From a virus, in the IMG/VR virus record IMGVR_UViG_3300031963_000512, positions 1-34,617 of that record: a DNA stretch of 34,617 bases. One strand, written 5' to 3'. This document shows positions 6,032 to 13,835 of the stretch, piece by piece (positions within the stretch are counted from its first letter, which is position 1; each line of letters begins with the position of its first letter). The translations under genes were made by a program, and so were the position numbers. Under the pieces are notes generated by a model. That model had not been told where the DNA came from. It was given only the letters and a program-made list of their open reading frames with translations, and did no database searches.

Positions 6032-6477
6032 ACGCGAATTTAAAAGAACTACAAAATAAGTACAAAGATATTTTACTTGCTCCTGTAGATGAACTTGAAT
6101 TTACGATTCGCGTTGCGAACTGTTTTACATCGGAGGGTATCAAGCAGGTAAAAGACCTTGTGCAGTTAACTGAAGTAGAACTGTTTCGGATGCCCGGTTT
6201 TGGAAGAAAATCTTTGCAAGAAGTGAAAGAAGTATTGGCAGGTTACAACTTGAGTTTAAATACAAAGTTGTTGGATGAAGATCCTCCGTTGGGAATGTCG
6301 TCACAGGTTCTTCCTAGTGTGAATCAGTCTGTTAGGCACAGTCTTAACTACACGCTGCGCGTTGCCGCCGATCAAGCACATTCTAATTGCGTGAACAACG
6401 AACCAGAAAAAGCACAGTTGTTTATAAACATAATAGTAGATATTTTAGAGTTATTGACTGAGAGGAAGAACGCATGA
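6028..6477 (+). CDS. Stand-alone RNA polymerase alpha C-terminal domain protein, 149 aa
   Basis: Residues 15-80 match the C-terminal domain of the bacterial RNA polymerase alpha subunit without a gap, compared from memory with the E. coli protein: LAPVDELEFTIRVANC, DLVQLTEVELFRMPGFGRKS, then LQEVKEVLAGYNLSL. DNA-contact residues R265, N268, C269, G296, K298, S299 and E302 of E. coli correspond to R28, N31, C32, G59, K61, S62 and E65, all kept. The acidic patch that touches sigma is also kept (D21, E22, E24). There is no N-terminal assembly domain, so it cannot replace alpha; it could act as a free UP-element-binding factor or adaptor. Residues 85-149 are an added helical region I do not recognise. 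The gene is visibly richer in A/T codons than its neighbours and is coupled on both sides (ATGA). Confidence 0.9.
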   Translation: MNANLKELQNKYKDILLAPVDELEFTIRVANCFTSEGIKQVKDLVQLTEVELFRMPGFGRKSLQEVKEVLAGYNLSLNTKLLDEDPPLGMSSQVLPSVNQSVRHSLNYTLRVAADQAHSNCVNNEPEKAQLFINIIVDILELLTERKNA

Positions 6478-7472
6478 TCGGGAAGGACTACCTCCCGCAG
6501 TACGCTGCCGAGGCGGTGAGGGATCTGGAGGAGGCGGCAAGGCGATTGAGAGTGTTTGCTGACGCAACTCGCGGCAAGGAGCAAGAGAAGTACGCAAAGA
6601 TGTATGTGGCTCACCTTGTAGTAGCCGATTTGCTGCGGCGAGCCGAACACGTAGTGCTTCCTCCAAACGGAGAAATCTATCGGGACAACAAACACACGGG
6701 GCCGACGAATCAGGAGTGCGTATCTCTGACAGGGTTACCTGCTCCGATTACCTCGTTTGAATTTCCGTGGACGCACAACATGGAGGGGCCTTTAAATCCG
6801 AAATACGAGTATCACGGTGAGGAGTCACAATTAGAGAATCCACCGAAGCGAATCGCTTTGGTGTTGGACGAAAAACAATTAAGTCCGGAGACAGCGGAAG
6901 ATGAGGAAAAAACGCGGATCGCGTTTTATAGCGTTTGCTACTACGAATCCATAAAGAGATGGGCGTTTTCCCCACACTCCCTTACGGTGTTTGATCCGTT
7001 TCAAGTGCAAAGGTTTGAAGATAGACCAAAAGGGTGGGCAGCCAAAGCGCAAGTCCTTGACATACTGGAAGCCGAGTACATAGATCAAAAAGATATAGAT
7101 CGGGGCGCGGCAGTCTTCAGCGAATATCAATCGGACATTAGCCTCGTAGTGCAAGCCTGTCATGCGCTGCGCGTAGGCGCGACGTTGGAGACCCGCAAGG
7201 ATAAGTCATACACACGCACTCGCACGTTTGAGAAGGCAGGCGTGGGTGGGTTTGAGTATCACGTGCTGAAGTTGCCACACGGCACGGTCAAAGAAACGCT
7301 GGGCACACGGGAGGGCAGCGAGCGAGATGGCCCGAGGTATCACTTCCGACGCGCTCACTTGCGTAACTTATCGACCGGGGCACAGACTTTTGTGCGATCC
7401 TGCTTTGTCGGTAACCGCGAGAAGGGCGTGGTCGAGAAGACATACAAGATGGAGAAGGAGGTTGCAGCATGA
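6474..7472 (+). CDS. Hypothetical protein, 332 aa
   Basis: The start is coupled by ATGA to the alpha-CTD gene. The N-terminal 60 residues are helical and rich in Ala, Arg and Glu (AAEAVRDLEEAARRLRVFAD). The C-terminal end, YHFRRAHLRNLSTGAQTFVR followed by SCFVGNREKGVVEKTYKM, resembles a short module seen at the end of various phage and plasmid proteins (an R-R-x-H-x-R pattern followed by V-G). No catalytic motif is clear. It may act with its neighbour, but nothing in the sequence proves this. Confidence 0.8.
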   Translation: MIGKDYLPQYAAEAVRDLEEAARRLRVFADATRGKEQEKYAKMYVAHLVVADLLRRAEHVVLPPNGEIYRDNKHTGPTNQECVSLTGLPAPITSFEFPWTHNMEGPLNPKYEYHGEESQLENPPKRIALVLDEKQLSPETAEDEEKTRIAFYSVCYYESIKRWAFSPHSLTVFDPFQVQRFEDRPKGWAAKAQVLDILEAEYIDQKDIDRGAAVFSEYQSDISLVVQACHALRVGATLETRKDKSYTRTRTFEKAGVGGFEYHVLKLPHGTVKETLGTREGSERDGPRYHFRRAHLRNLSTGAQTFVRSCFVGNREKGVVEKTYKMEKEVAA

Positions 7473-8110
7473 AGCCGATAGAGATTGGTCGCAAGCGATT
7501 GAGTGACATCGTGTGGGGCATCATCGACGAGAAGGTGGGCGACTTCCCGTATGAAAAGATTGAGAAGATCGTTGAAGATCAGCAAGCACTACGATCTCAG
7601 GCCGATTACAACACCGGATCTGTGCCGGTGGATGACGCGTTTGAGTTGTACAAGGTGGTGAAGTTCTTTCAGCCCAAGGTCATTGCCGAGGTGGGTACGT
7701 TCATCGGTGTGTCCACGATGGTGATGGATCTGGCTACGCCTGATGTGACTGTGATCCATACATGCGATGCGTCGAACAATATCAATCTGGAGATGCTTGC
7801 GAACGTCATTCAGTATCCCAAGACGCTCTCTTGTGACATGTTCAGAGACCTCGCTGCAAAAGAAGTGAAGGTTGATCTCGTGTACCTCGACGGACGACTG
7901 GGTCAGGATGACATCGAGCCGTTAAGTAAGATCGTTCACGAGAAGACTGTGGTTATCTTCGACGACTTTGAAGGGGTTGAGAAAGGCGTAGTCAACGCGT
8001 TGATGATCGAAGCCCCGAACCGTATGCTGATCTATCCTCGCGATGGTAGGAAGACAGCGATGTCCATTCCATTCACCTTACTGCATATCATTCCGCAGGA
8101 GGCCGTATGA
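7469..8110 (+). CDS. SAM-dependent methyltransferase-like protein, 213 aa
   Basis: A Rossmann-type methyltransferase core is visible. VIAEVGTFIGVSTMVMDLA (motif I, with the acidic residue E74 and a G-T-F-I-G loop) is followed by VIHTCDASN (motif II), VDLVYLDGRLG (Asp141, as in class I O-methyltransferases) and VVIFDDFEG. This layout is like the Methyltransf_24 / O-methyltransferase group. The substrate is unknown. The gene opens a cassette with glycosyltransferases, an oxygenase and a sulfotransferase, so methylation of a sugar or of a modified protein is plausible. It is coupled at both ends by ATGA. Confidence 0.75.
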   Translation: MKPIEIGRKRLSDIVWGIIDEKVGDFPYEKIEKIVEDQQALRSQADYNTGSVPVDDAFELYKVVKFFQPKVIAEVGTFIGVSTMVMDLATPDVTVIHTCDASNNINLEMLANVIQYPKTLSCDMFRDLAAKEVKVDLVYLDGRLGQDDIEPLSKIVHEKTVVIFDDFEGVEKGVVNALMIEAPNRMLIYPRDGRKTAMSIPFTLLHIIPQEAV

Positions 8111-8223
8111 TCCGTTGGTTATTAGACTTTTTTAAACGCCGCGACGAGTATCGCCGCCGTGAGTGGGCACACGTACCACCCCCGAGTTGGGGTGCATCAA
8201 GAGGCGGGAGGGATTACTGGTGA
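8107..8223 (+). CDS. Very small basic protein, 38 aa
   Basis: The ATG at 8107 overlaps the stop of the methyltransferase gene (ATGA), and the frame stays open for 38 codons to TGA 8221-8223. The upstream AGGAGG-like bases (GCAGGAGGCC, 8096-8104) are very close to the ATG. The product starts MIRWLLDFFKRRDEYRRREW, a hydrophobic then strongly basic helix, and ends GGRDYW. It could touch the membrane. Its size makes it uncertain, but it fills an otherwise empty gap in a tightly packed operon. Confidence 0.5.
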   Translation: MIRWLLDFFKRRDEYRRREWAHVPPPSWGASRGGRDYW

Positions 8224-8243
8224 ACATAGGAGATACGAAGACC

Positions 8244-8465
8244 ATGATTATTAAATTCTTAAAATCTTTTTTTGAGTCCAAGCAGAAACTCAGAGCGCGG
8301 ATTGAATTTCTTGAGGAGCGTTTGGCTCAGAGTGAAATACGTTGGGTTGAACAAGAAAAGGAACTCGACAGATTGAGAGAGGACGTTAAGTTTCTTGACC
8401 CCGGTTGTTATGAGCGTGGCTGCGTGGCGAGAGATATGTTTGATATTCATATCAAGGACGCTTGA
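8244..8465 (+). CDS. Small coiled-coil protein, 73 aa
   Basis: The ATG at 8244 has AGGAG at 8228-8232, slightly far away (11 bp); an in-frame GTG at 8220 is an alternative start. The product begins MIIKFLKSFFESKQKLRARI, a short hydrophobic stretch, and continues with a clear coiled coil (EFLEERLAQSEIRWVEQEKE, LDRLREDVKFL). The end has two cysteines (GCYERGCVARDMFD). It might be a small membrane-linked or accessory subunit for the glycosyltransferase downstream; that is speculative. Confidence 0.6.
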   Translation: MIIKFLKSFFESKQKLRARIEFLEERLAQSEIRWVEQEKELDRLREDVKFLDPGCYERGCVARDMFDIHIKDA

Positions 8466-8474
8466 GGAAAAAGT

Positions 8475-10376
8475 ATGCCCGAAGAAAAGAAAGAATCGCA
8501 GACGCTGCCCCAGATGATGGACGCGGTGTTTAAACACGCTACGGAATTGTCGAGCCAAGACAAGTTCGACGAGGCTGCTAATGCGTTCAGTAACATCGCA
8601 GACTGCATTGGCATGATGACAGGCGCTATCTTGCAGCGTGGTCGATGCCATTGGGAGATGCGACGATGGTCGCTTGCCAAGCGAGACTTTAATTCCGCGA
8701 TTGCCATCGATCCGACGAACGCAGATGTGCAATGGACGAAGGCACTCCTCGATCTTCAGTTGCACGACTTTGAAAACGGGTGGCGCGGTTACGAGTCCCG
8801 GTGGGGCAGTAACTCTTTCAAGACGGCCAAACTTCATACCACTCGCCCGCAATGGCAGCCGGGCATGGAGTGCGATCACTTGTTTGTATGGCAAGAGCAA
8901 GGCGTTGGTGACCAGATCATCTACACAACCTTCCTGCCGCTCCTGAAGAAGCAGGTCAAACGCCTGACGGTGATGATCGATCATCGTCTTGTGCCGCTAT
9001 ACAAAAGATCATTCCCTGACATCGAGTTCATTGGACCGACAGATCGTTGTAAGTTGGGGAAGAACGCCGCTCATCTGCCGATGGGTAGCATCTCGCAGCA
9101 CTTCATTAAGAAATTGTCAGACCTCCCGAAGAACGTATCGACTAACTATCTCAAGCCTGATTTTGAGAAGCGCGACCTGCTCCGTAACCTGATGGGCGTG
9201 ACTGACAAGGACTTTGTAGTCGGCATCTCGTGGTCAAGTAAGGCGGGCGTCATCGGACAGCATAAGAGCATGGCTTTAGAGGCAATGCTTCCGTTGTTCA
9301 ACATCCCCAACGTCAAGTTCGTAAACCTGCAGTACTCCGACATGTTGCAGGAGATCGCAGAGTTTGAAGAGAAGCATGACAAGAAGATCATCACGGTCAA
9401 CGCCATCAATAACTTCTTGGATCTGGACGGCCTCGCTTCGTTGATCTCTGCGTGCAATGCAGTGGTCTCTGTCAGCAATGCCACGGTGCATCTGGCTGCT
9501 GCGATAGGCAAGCCAGTGTTCTTGCTTGATGCCAATAAGTTGTTCTTCTGGAATCACCGAGTCGGGCGTAAGAACCTGTGGTATCCGTCCGTTCGTATCT
9601 ATCCTCGCGGCAACATGCTTGAGCCGTGGACGCTACCCGTCGAGGCGGCAGCGAAAGATTTAAAGGCCATGCGCGATATGCAGAGTGGCTTGCTGAAGAC
9701 AGAAACAATAGAGACTTTCGTGTTTTTTCATGTGGGAAGCGATATCTCGTACCCGCAGAAGATGGTCAGTTCGATTCGGATATCGAACCCGGCAGCAGAG
9801 ATCATCATGTGTACCGACAAGGCGACGCCCGAAGTACTTGGGGTTGACCAGCGCATCGAGGACGAGGTTGATCGCACTCGACTCATGACCGAGCGCCTAC
9901 GCATGTACGGGATGGCGAAACTGACTTACCCGGCGATCTATCTCGACACAGACATGTTGGTGACCAAGAAGATCAAGCCCGCCGAGATGCTGGGTGACAA
10001 CGATATTGCGCTTTGTCAGAGGAGTTTCGAGCGGGACGCCGAGTTTAACACCGAGCAGCGTGGGCTCTCGTTCCCCGAGTACGCAGGGAAAACCCTTATG
10101 GAGGTGTACCCGTACCTTGCTTGTACAATCGTCGCCAAGGATCACACGGTGTGGGATAGGCTGCTTGAGATCCTGCGCGACATGGACCCGAAGTACCACG
10201 TGTGGTACGGGGATCAGGAAGCCTTGAAGGTTATCGCCACAGAACGTCGAGGCAAGGTCACGGTGTTCAGCGAGAGTGAGTACGGCTGCTTGCCAGAGCA
10301 TATCGGCACGGCTGACTCTAAGATCTTCCACTTCAAAGGCCCGCACCGTAAGCAGATGTTTGAGGACGTAGCGTGA
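8475..10376 (+). CDS. TPR / GT-B / GT-A multidomain glycosyltransferase, 633 aa
   Basis: Three parts are visible. Residues 15-95 look like TPR helices (ELSSQDKFDEAANAFSNIAD, then RCHWEMRRWSLAKRDFNSAI). Residues 130-390 resemble the GT9-like, GT-B fold region found in bacterial TPR-glycosyltransferases (WQEQGVGDQIIYTTFLPLL, VGISWSSKAG, CNAVVSVSNATVHLAAAIGK). From about 410 to the end there is a GT-A domain with the metal-binding D491-T-D493 in IYLDTDMLV and a GDQEAL motif, like GT8-type enzymes. TPR domains often hold protein acceptors, as in O-GlcNAc transferases. It may therefore glycosylate a protein and carry two activities in one chain. The stop overlaps the next start (GTGA). Confidence 0.8.
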   Translation: MPEEKKESQTLPQMMDAVFKHATELSSQDKFDEAANAFSNIADCIGMMTGAILQRGRCHWEMRRWSLAKRDFNSAIAIDPTNADVQWTKALLDLQLHDFENGWRGYESRWGSNSFKTAKLHTTRPQWQPGMECDHLFVWQEQGVGDQIIYTTFLPLLKKQVKRLTVMIDHRLVPLYKRSFPDIEFIGPTDRCKLGKNAAHLPMGSISQHFIKKLSDLPKNVSTNYLKPDFEKRDLLRNLMGVTDKDFVVGISWSSKAGVIGQHKSMALEAMLPLFNIPNVKFVNLQYSDMLQEIAEFEEKHDKKIITVNAINNFLDLDGLASLISACNAVVSVSNATVHLAAAIGKPVFLLDANKLFFWNHRVGRKNLWYPSVRIYPRGNMLEPWTLPVEAAAKDLKAMRDMQSGLLKTETIETFVFFHVGSDISYPQKMVSSIRISNPAAEIIMCTDKATPEVLGVDQRIEDEVDRTRLMTERLRMYGMAKLTYPAIYLDTDMLVTKKIKPAEMLGDNDIALCQRSFERDAEFNTEQRGLSFPEYAGKTLMEVYPYLACTIVAKDHTVWDRLLEILRDMDPKYHVWYGDQEALKVIATERRGKVTVFSESEYGCLPEHIGTADSKIFHFKGPHRKQMFEDVA

Positions 10377-11044
10377 AAGTTTTTATTGGTTGGGACAGCC
10401 GCGAAGACGTTGCGTATCAGGTTTGTCGAGAGTCGCTTGCGCGTAACTCTTCCATCGAACTGAACATCAAGCCGATCAAGCAGAGCGATCTGCGTGAGAA
10501 GAATCTGTACTGGCGGGAGCATGATCCGCTGTCGTCTACCGAGTTCTCCTTCACCCGATTCCTCACACCGTATCTTGCAGGATACGAAGGGTGGGCGTTG
10601 TTCATGGACTGTGACTTCTTCTGGCGAGGAGATGTGGCAGGGTTACTAGACTACGCTGATCCGAAGTATTCGGTGATGTGTGTACAGCACAAGTACAAGC
10701 CGAAGGAAGAGACGAAGATGGACGGAGCGGCACAGCACCAATACCCACGTAAGAATTGGTCGAGCCTGATGCTGTTCAATTGCGGGCATCCTGACATCAA
10801 GCAGAATCTGACTCCGAAGACCGTGAACATTGCGACGGGTATGTATCTGCATCGGTTCAGGTGGACAGGTGATGAGCAGATCGGTGCGTTGCCTATCGCC
10901 TATAACTACCTTGAAGGATGGCACACTAAGAACGATTGCCCGAACCCGGTCGCTGTTCACATGACCCGAGGTGGGCCGTGGTTCAAGGATTGGCAACACG
11001 TTGAATACGCCGACGAATGGTTGGCAGTAGCGAAGGAGATTTAA
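10373..11044 (+). CDS. GT-A glycosyltransferase, 223 aa
   Basis: The product starts MKVFIGWDSREDVAYQVCRE, typical of short phage and bacterial GT-A enzymes related to GT8. The metal-binding motif is D79-C-D81 in FMDCDFFWRGD. Later come KNWSSLMLFNC and the acceptor-site-like pattern near IAYNYLEGW and AVHMTRGGPW. It uses a nucleotide-sugar donor; the sugar cannot be told from sequence. A GTG start at 10373 overlaps the upstream stop; the in-frame product matches from there. It is related in layout to the C-terminal domain of its upstream neighbour. Confidence 0.85.
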   Translation: MKVFIGWDSREDVAYQVCRESLARNSSIELNIKPIKQSDLREKNLYWREHDPLSSTEFSFTRFLTPYLAGYEGWALFMDCDFFWRGDVAGLLDYADPKYSVMCVQHKYKPKEETKMDGAAQHQYPRKNWSSLMLFNCGHPDIKQNLTPKTVNIATGMYLHRFRWTGDEQIGALPIAYNYLEGWHTKNDCPNPVAVHMTRGGPWFKDWQHVEYADEWLAVAKEI

Positions 11045-11045
11045 A

Positions 11046-11291
11046 GTGTCTGACGAAGAAGAGGTTTATCTAGTTAACCCTGACGGCACATCGCCCGGTA
11101 AGAAAGAAATTACATGGGTTAAAATTGGTGACGACGGAAGTTTGGAATACATCAACTGGGAAACAATTAATGAGTACTCGAAAGAGTTTGATGAACTTGG
11201 TTCAAACGGAAGGCGTACTCAGACCCATGTTATCTGCAAACTGTTAACCCTTATTCGTGATGAAACGCGAAAAGAATTGGAGATCAAATGA
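11046..11291 (+). CDS. Small acidic hypothetical protein, 81 aa
   Basis: A GTG start at 11046 follows AAGGAG (11034-11039), and a TTTAAA hexamer lies between them. The product is acidic (SDEEEVYLVNPDGTSPGKKE, WVKIGDDGSLEYINWETINE) and ends in a charged helix (LTLIRDETRKELEIK). No family is recognised. Base composition drops toward A/T here and stays low through the next two genes. The stop overlaps the oxygenase start (ATGATG). Confidence 0.68.
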   Translation: MSDEEEVYLVNPDGTSPGKKEITWVKIGDDGSLEYINWETINEYSKEFDELGSNGRRTQTHVICKLLTLIRDETRKELEIK

Positions 11292-11929
11292 TGAAGAAAA
11301 CGCTGCACAGTGAATTTCTTGAAAGACACCCGTCTTTAAAGTATGAAATTGGAAACGATTTTGTTGGCGTATTTGACGGAATTTTCTCTGAGAATTTATG
11401 CAAGACGGCTATTCATGAATTTGAAGTGCGGGACAAGATTGATAAAACTTACAACCGCGTACAGGGATTTGATAAGCAGCGCCACGTAGTTAGCGATTCG
11501 GCCATAGATTTTAGAGGCCATGCATTCTACGAAGACTTAGGTTTTAAATATGTCTCCGATGAATTTTCTAATGTTTTCTGGTCTATTGCATATCCGTTAT
11601 ACAGAGAAAAGTATTCAATTCTAAACACTTATGCTCGTCATGAAATTCACACAATCAAACTTCAAAGGACTAAACCCGGCGAGGGGTATCACGTTTGGCA
11701 TTCTGAAGATATGGCCCGGCATGAGTGTACCCGAGTAGCGGTATTTATTCTTTACCTGAATGATATAGACGAAGGCGGCGAAACAGAATTTTTATACTTA
11801 AATAAAAGGATTAAACCTGAAGCGGGCAGGTTGATCATTTGGCCTGCTGGGTTTACGCACACGCACAGGGGAAATCCTCCTCTAGGTGATAAAGAGAAGT
11901 ACATCCTTACGGGATGGGTGGAACTTTAA
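11288..11929 (+). CDS. 2OG-Fe(II) oxygenase, prolyl 4-hydroxylase-like, 213 aa
   Basis: This is a double-stranded beta-helix oxygenase. The first iron ligands are in YHVWHSED (H138, with E140 in the acidic position, an H-x-E form). Then comes GGETEFLYLN, typical of P4H-like enzymes, and RLIIWPAGFTHTHRGNPP with the second histidine (H191 or H193), followed by KYILTGW, where a basic residue would bind 2-oxoglutarate. Such enzymes hydroxylate proline or related residues using O2, Fe(II) and 2-oxoglutarate. The length suits a single catalytic domain. In this cassette it lies about 2.2 kb before a homologue of hydroxyproline GlcNAc-transferase (14164). The gene is A/T-rich compared with its surroundings. 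Confidence 0.85.
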   Translation: MMKKTLHSEFLERHPSLKYEIGNDFVGVFDGIFSENLCKTAIHEFEVRDKIDKTYNRVQGFDKQRHVVSDSAIDFRGHAFYEDLGFKYVSDEFSNVFWSIAYPLYREKYSILNTYARHEIHTIKLQRTKPGEGYHVWHSEDMARHECTRVAVFILYLNDIDEGGETEFLYLNKRIKPEAGRLIIWPAGFTHTHRGNPPLGDKEKYILTGWVEL

Positions 11930-12633
11930 TGTTTTTATTTAAATCTAAAAAAGTGGTAGTAGACTGTTTTACTCGTGAGCCGGTAGTGGCCCAAAACTAT
12001 CCTATTAAAAAATCTTTTAGCTACGTGCCGGAGTGGTGGAGGAATTTGGAGCAATGCGTACATCACCGTACGCAGTATGCGATTGCCCGCCCTTCGCCTA
12101 CCATGAAGACATGTACAGGGTTTATAAATCTATTCCAAAAAACTTGGACGATACCCCTATGGACTGACTTTATTTTACAAACTAGAAGCGATGGGAATTA
12201 CGATTACCTGTTTCCTAACCCTGTCGATCCTTCGCATATAGGTAGCCACCCAAGCCATCAACATCAAGACGGTATGCGCGATAGAATCCACGTGAAAATA
12301 ACTCCTCCTTGGATTTTATGGGAAAAAACAGGAATTCATTTTGTATTTTTTGGGGCAGACTGGACGTTAATGGATGAACTGCCGTCTGTCAGAGTAGTCC
12401 CCGGCATAGTTAATTACAGAGACCAACATGGTTCTGCTGTAAACTTTTTTGTGGATAAAAAAGACGCGAGATTAGAATTCCGGGCTGGTACGCCAATGGT
12501 TTATTTGGCCCCCATGACCGATAAGAAAGTTGAATTTAAAGTTCAAGTAGTGGACGAGCAAGAATGGAGTAAGTTAGAGAAACACAAAGCCGTTTTCCTA
12601 AATAAATTTATTACCCGAGGAAAGTGGAAGTGA
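11929..12633 (+). CDS. Hypothetical protein in modification cassette, 234 aa
   Basis: The start is taken at ATG 11929, overlapping the upstream stop (TAATG); an in-frame ATG at 11914 would overlap more of the oxygenase. The protein begins MFLFKSKKVVVDCFTREPVV. It has many aromatic residues (VPEWWRNLEQCVHHRTQYA, PLWTDFILQ), a His-rich SHPSHQHQDGM near the middle, and a beta-rich second half. No signal peptide is seen. I do not recognise the family. Its place directly after the oxygenase, with the same A/T-rich composition, suggests the two moved together and may work on the same substrate. Confidence 0.78.
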   Translation: MFLFKSKKVVVDCFTREPVVAQNYPIKKSFSYVPEWWRNLEQCVHHRTQYAIARPSPTMKTCTGFINLFQKTWTIPLWTDFILQTRSDGNYDYLFPNPVDPSHIGSHPSHQHQDGMRDRIHVKITPPWILWEKTGIHFVFFGADWTLMDELPSVRVVPGIVNYRDQHGSAVNFFVDKKDARLEFRAGTPMVYLAPMTDKKVEFKVQVVDEQEWSKLEKHKAVFLNKFITRGKWK

Positions 12634-13400
12634 ACAAATATCACTTCATTTCTGGGTTGCCAAGATCTGGGTCAACACTACTTGTAAGTATTCTGAATCA
12701 AAACCCAAAGTTTTATGCGGAGATAGCGAACCCGCTGGCTGATTTTGTCAGCGCCGTAGCAAGCGCCTACACCCACAGGACTGCGACGCATAAGATCATC
12801 TGTCCACCAGACAGGATTGCTGACACAGTGAAAGGCATGGTGGATGGGTACTACTCTTTTACGAACAAACCAGTGGTGTTCAACACAGATCGTTCGTGGA
12901 CAAGAACTCCAGAATACTTGGCTGCTGTTTACCCTGACTTCAAACTAATATGTACTGTCAGAGACTACGCTGATGTGTTGAATTCTTTTGAATACCTCTA
13001 CAAAAAGCGAGGGATTCGCGAAGACTCGCTCTACGGCGAACGTGCTTTAAACGTCTACACAAGAACAGTGGCGCTAGACACTGGGTATGTTCGTAATTCG
13101 TATGACTCTTTAAAAGAGTGTTACTACGGCCCTTACCGGAAGCATCTTCTTCTGGTGGAGTACCAAGACTTAGTTACTGCTCCGCATTCCACCATGAAGG
13201 AAATTTACGACTTCATTGGTGAGCCGTACTTTGAGCACGACTTCAACGATGTGGAGTACTCATTTCCTGAGTATGATCATGCGACTAATTTTCCAAACCT
13301 CCACACAGTAAGGAAGAAACTGGAAGCCCATGTAAACAACACGGTTCTTCCACCCGATATTTATAATCGATTTAAAGGCATGGAATTTTGGAGACAATGA
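12630..13400 (+). CDS. Sulfotransferase-family protein, 256 aa
   Basis: The N-terminal FISGLPRSGSTLLVSIL (residues 8-18 hold SGLPRSGSTLL) is the 5'-phosphosulfate-binding loop of PAPS-dependent sulfotransferases. CTVRDYADVLNSFEYLYKKR is the 3'-phosphate-binding region with the expected Arg and Ser. The C-terminus (YQDLVTAPHSTMKEIYDFIG) fits the Sulfotransfer_3 type. It would move a sulfate group from PAPS to a sugar, tyrosine or other acceptor; the host must supply PAPS. GTG 12630 is chosen because it overlaps the upstream stop (GTGA) with GAGG 9 bp before it; GTG 12624 is too close to that site. Confidence 0.85.
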   Translation: MNKYHFISGLPRSGSTLLVSILNQNPKFYAEIANPLADFVSAVASAYTHRTATHKIICPPDRIADTVKGMVDGYYSFTNKPVVFNTDRSWTRTPEYLAAVYPDFKLICTVRDYADVLNSFEYLYKKRGIREDSLYGERALNVYTRTVALDTGYVRNSYDSLKECYYGPYRKHLLLVEYQDLVTAPHSTMKEIYDFIGEPYFEHDFNDVEYSFPEYDHATNFPNLHTVRKKLEAHVNNTVLPPDIYNRFKGMEFWRQ

Positions 13401-13804
13401 CTGAGAAGAAGACTTATACAAAGCCGTCGCGGTTCAACTTAGTACTGTCGCTTGATCAATACAAATACTTGTTGCAGCGCAAGGCTCATGCAAGGAAGTA
13501 CGACGAGCGGGTGAAGTACAAAGATCTGGTGGAGAAGTGGGGCATCGCACAGCACCACATGGCTAGTGCCGTGTACCGTGGGATCAAACAATACGACGAC
13601 CGGATAAAGGAGGAGGAACGTGTCAATAACATACGACGACAAATCGCCGCCGGGCGCATGGAAAGACGAAATGAAAGCCGCGCCGTGGGGGTATGGGCAG
13701 ACGCAGCAACAACAGATAGACCGTGCTTTGCAGAATATCCGCAGAGCCGGGTTATCCGAGGAGGCTACAGTGATTTCGTTAGAGCTAGTTACTTTGAGGA
13801 ATGA
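13397..13804 (+). CDS. Helical DNA-binding-like protein with odd C-terminus, 135 aa
   Basis: ATG 13397 overlaps the upstream stop (ATGA), with GGAG at 13390-13393. Residues 1-75 look like a real protein: basic and helical, with a possible HTH (YKDLVEKWGIAQHHMASAVY RG region) and a charged tail (DRIKEEERVNNIRRQ). From about residue 75 the composition changes (ESRAVGVWADAATTDRPCF), as expected when a frame is read under another gene. That part overlaps the gene at 13620 by 185 bp, far more than elsewhere in this phage. A lost stop codon or sequencing indel may have lengthened it. Confidence 0.55.
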   Translation: MTEKKTYTKPSRFNLVLSLDQYKYLLQRKAHARKYDERVKYKDLVEKWGIAQHHMASAVYRGIKQYDDRIKEEERVNNIRRQIAAGRMERRNESRAVGVWADAATTDRPCFAEYPQSRVIRGGYSDFVRASYFEE

Positions 13805-13835
13805 ATTGGAGGCACTACGTGGAGATCGAAGATGA
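13620..13835 (+). CDS. Small Gln-rich coiled-coil protein, 71 aa
   Basis: GTG 13620 follows a very strong ribosome site (AAGGAGGAGGAA, about 13606-13617). The product starts MSITYDDKSPPGAWKDEMKA, has a QTQQQQIDRALQNIRRAG helix, and ends in a heptad-like coiled coil (LELVTLRNELEALRGDRR). Codon use looks more normal than in the overlapping frame of 13397-13804. The function is unknown. Confidence 0.65.
   Translation: MSITYDDKSPPGAWKDEMKAAPWGYGQTQQQQIDRALQNIRRAGLSEEATVISLELVTLRNELEALRGDRR

Noticed and set aside
8259-8984. 241-codon minus-strand frame
   Set aside because: It covers parts of two plus-strand genes, one a clear multidomain glycosyltransferase; there is no ribosome site or known motif.
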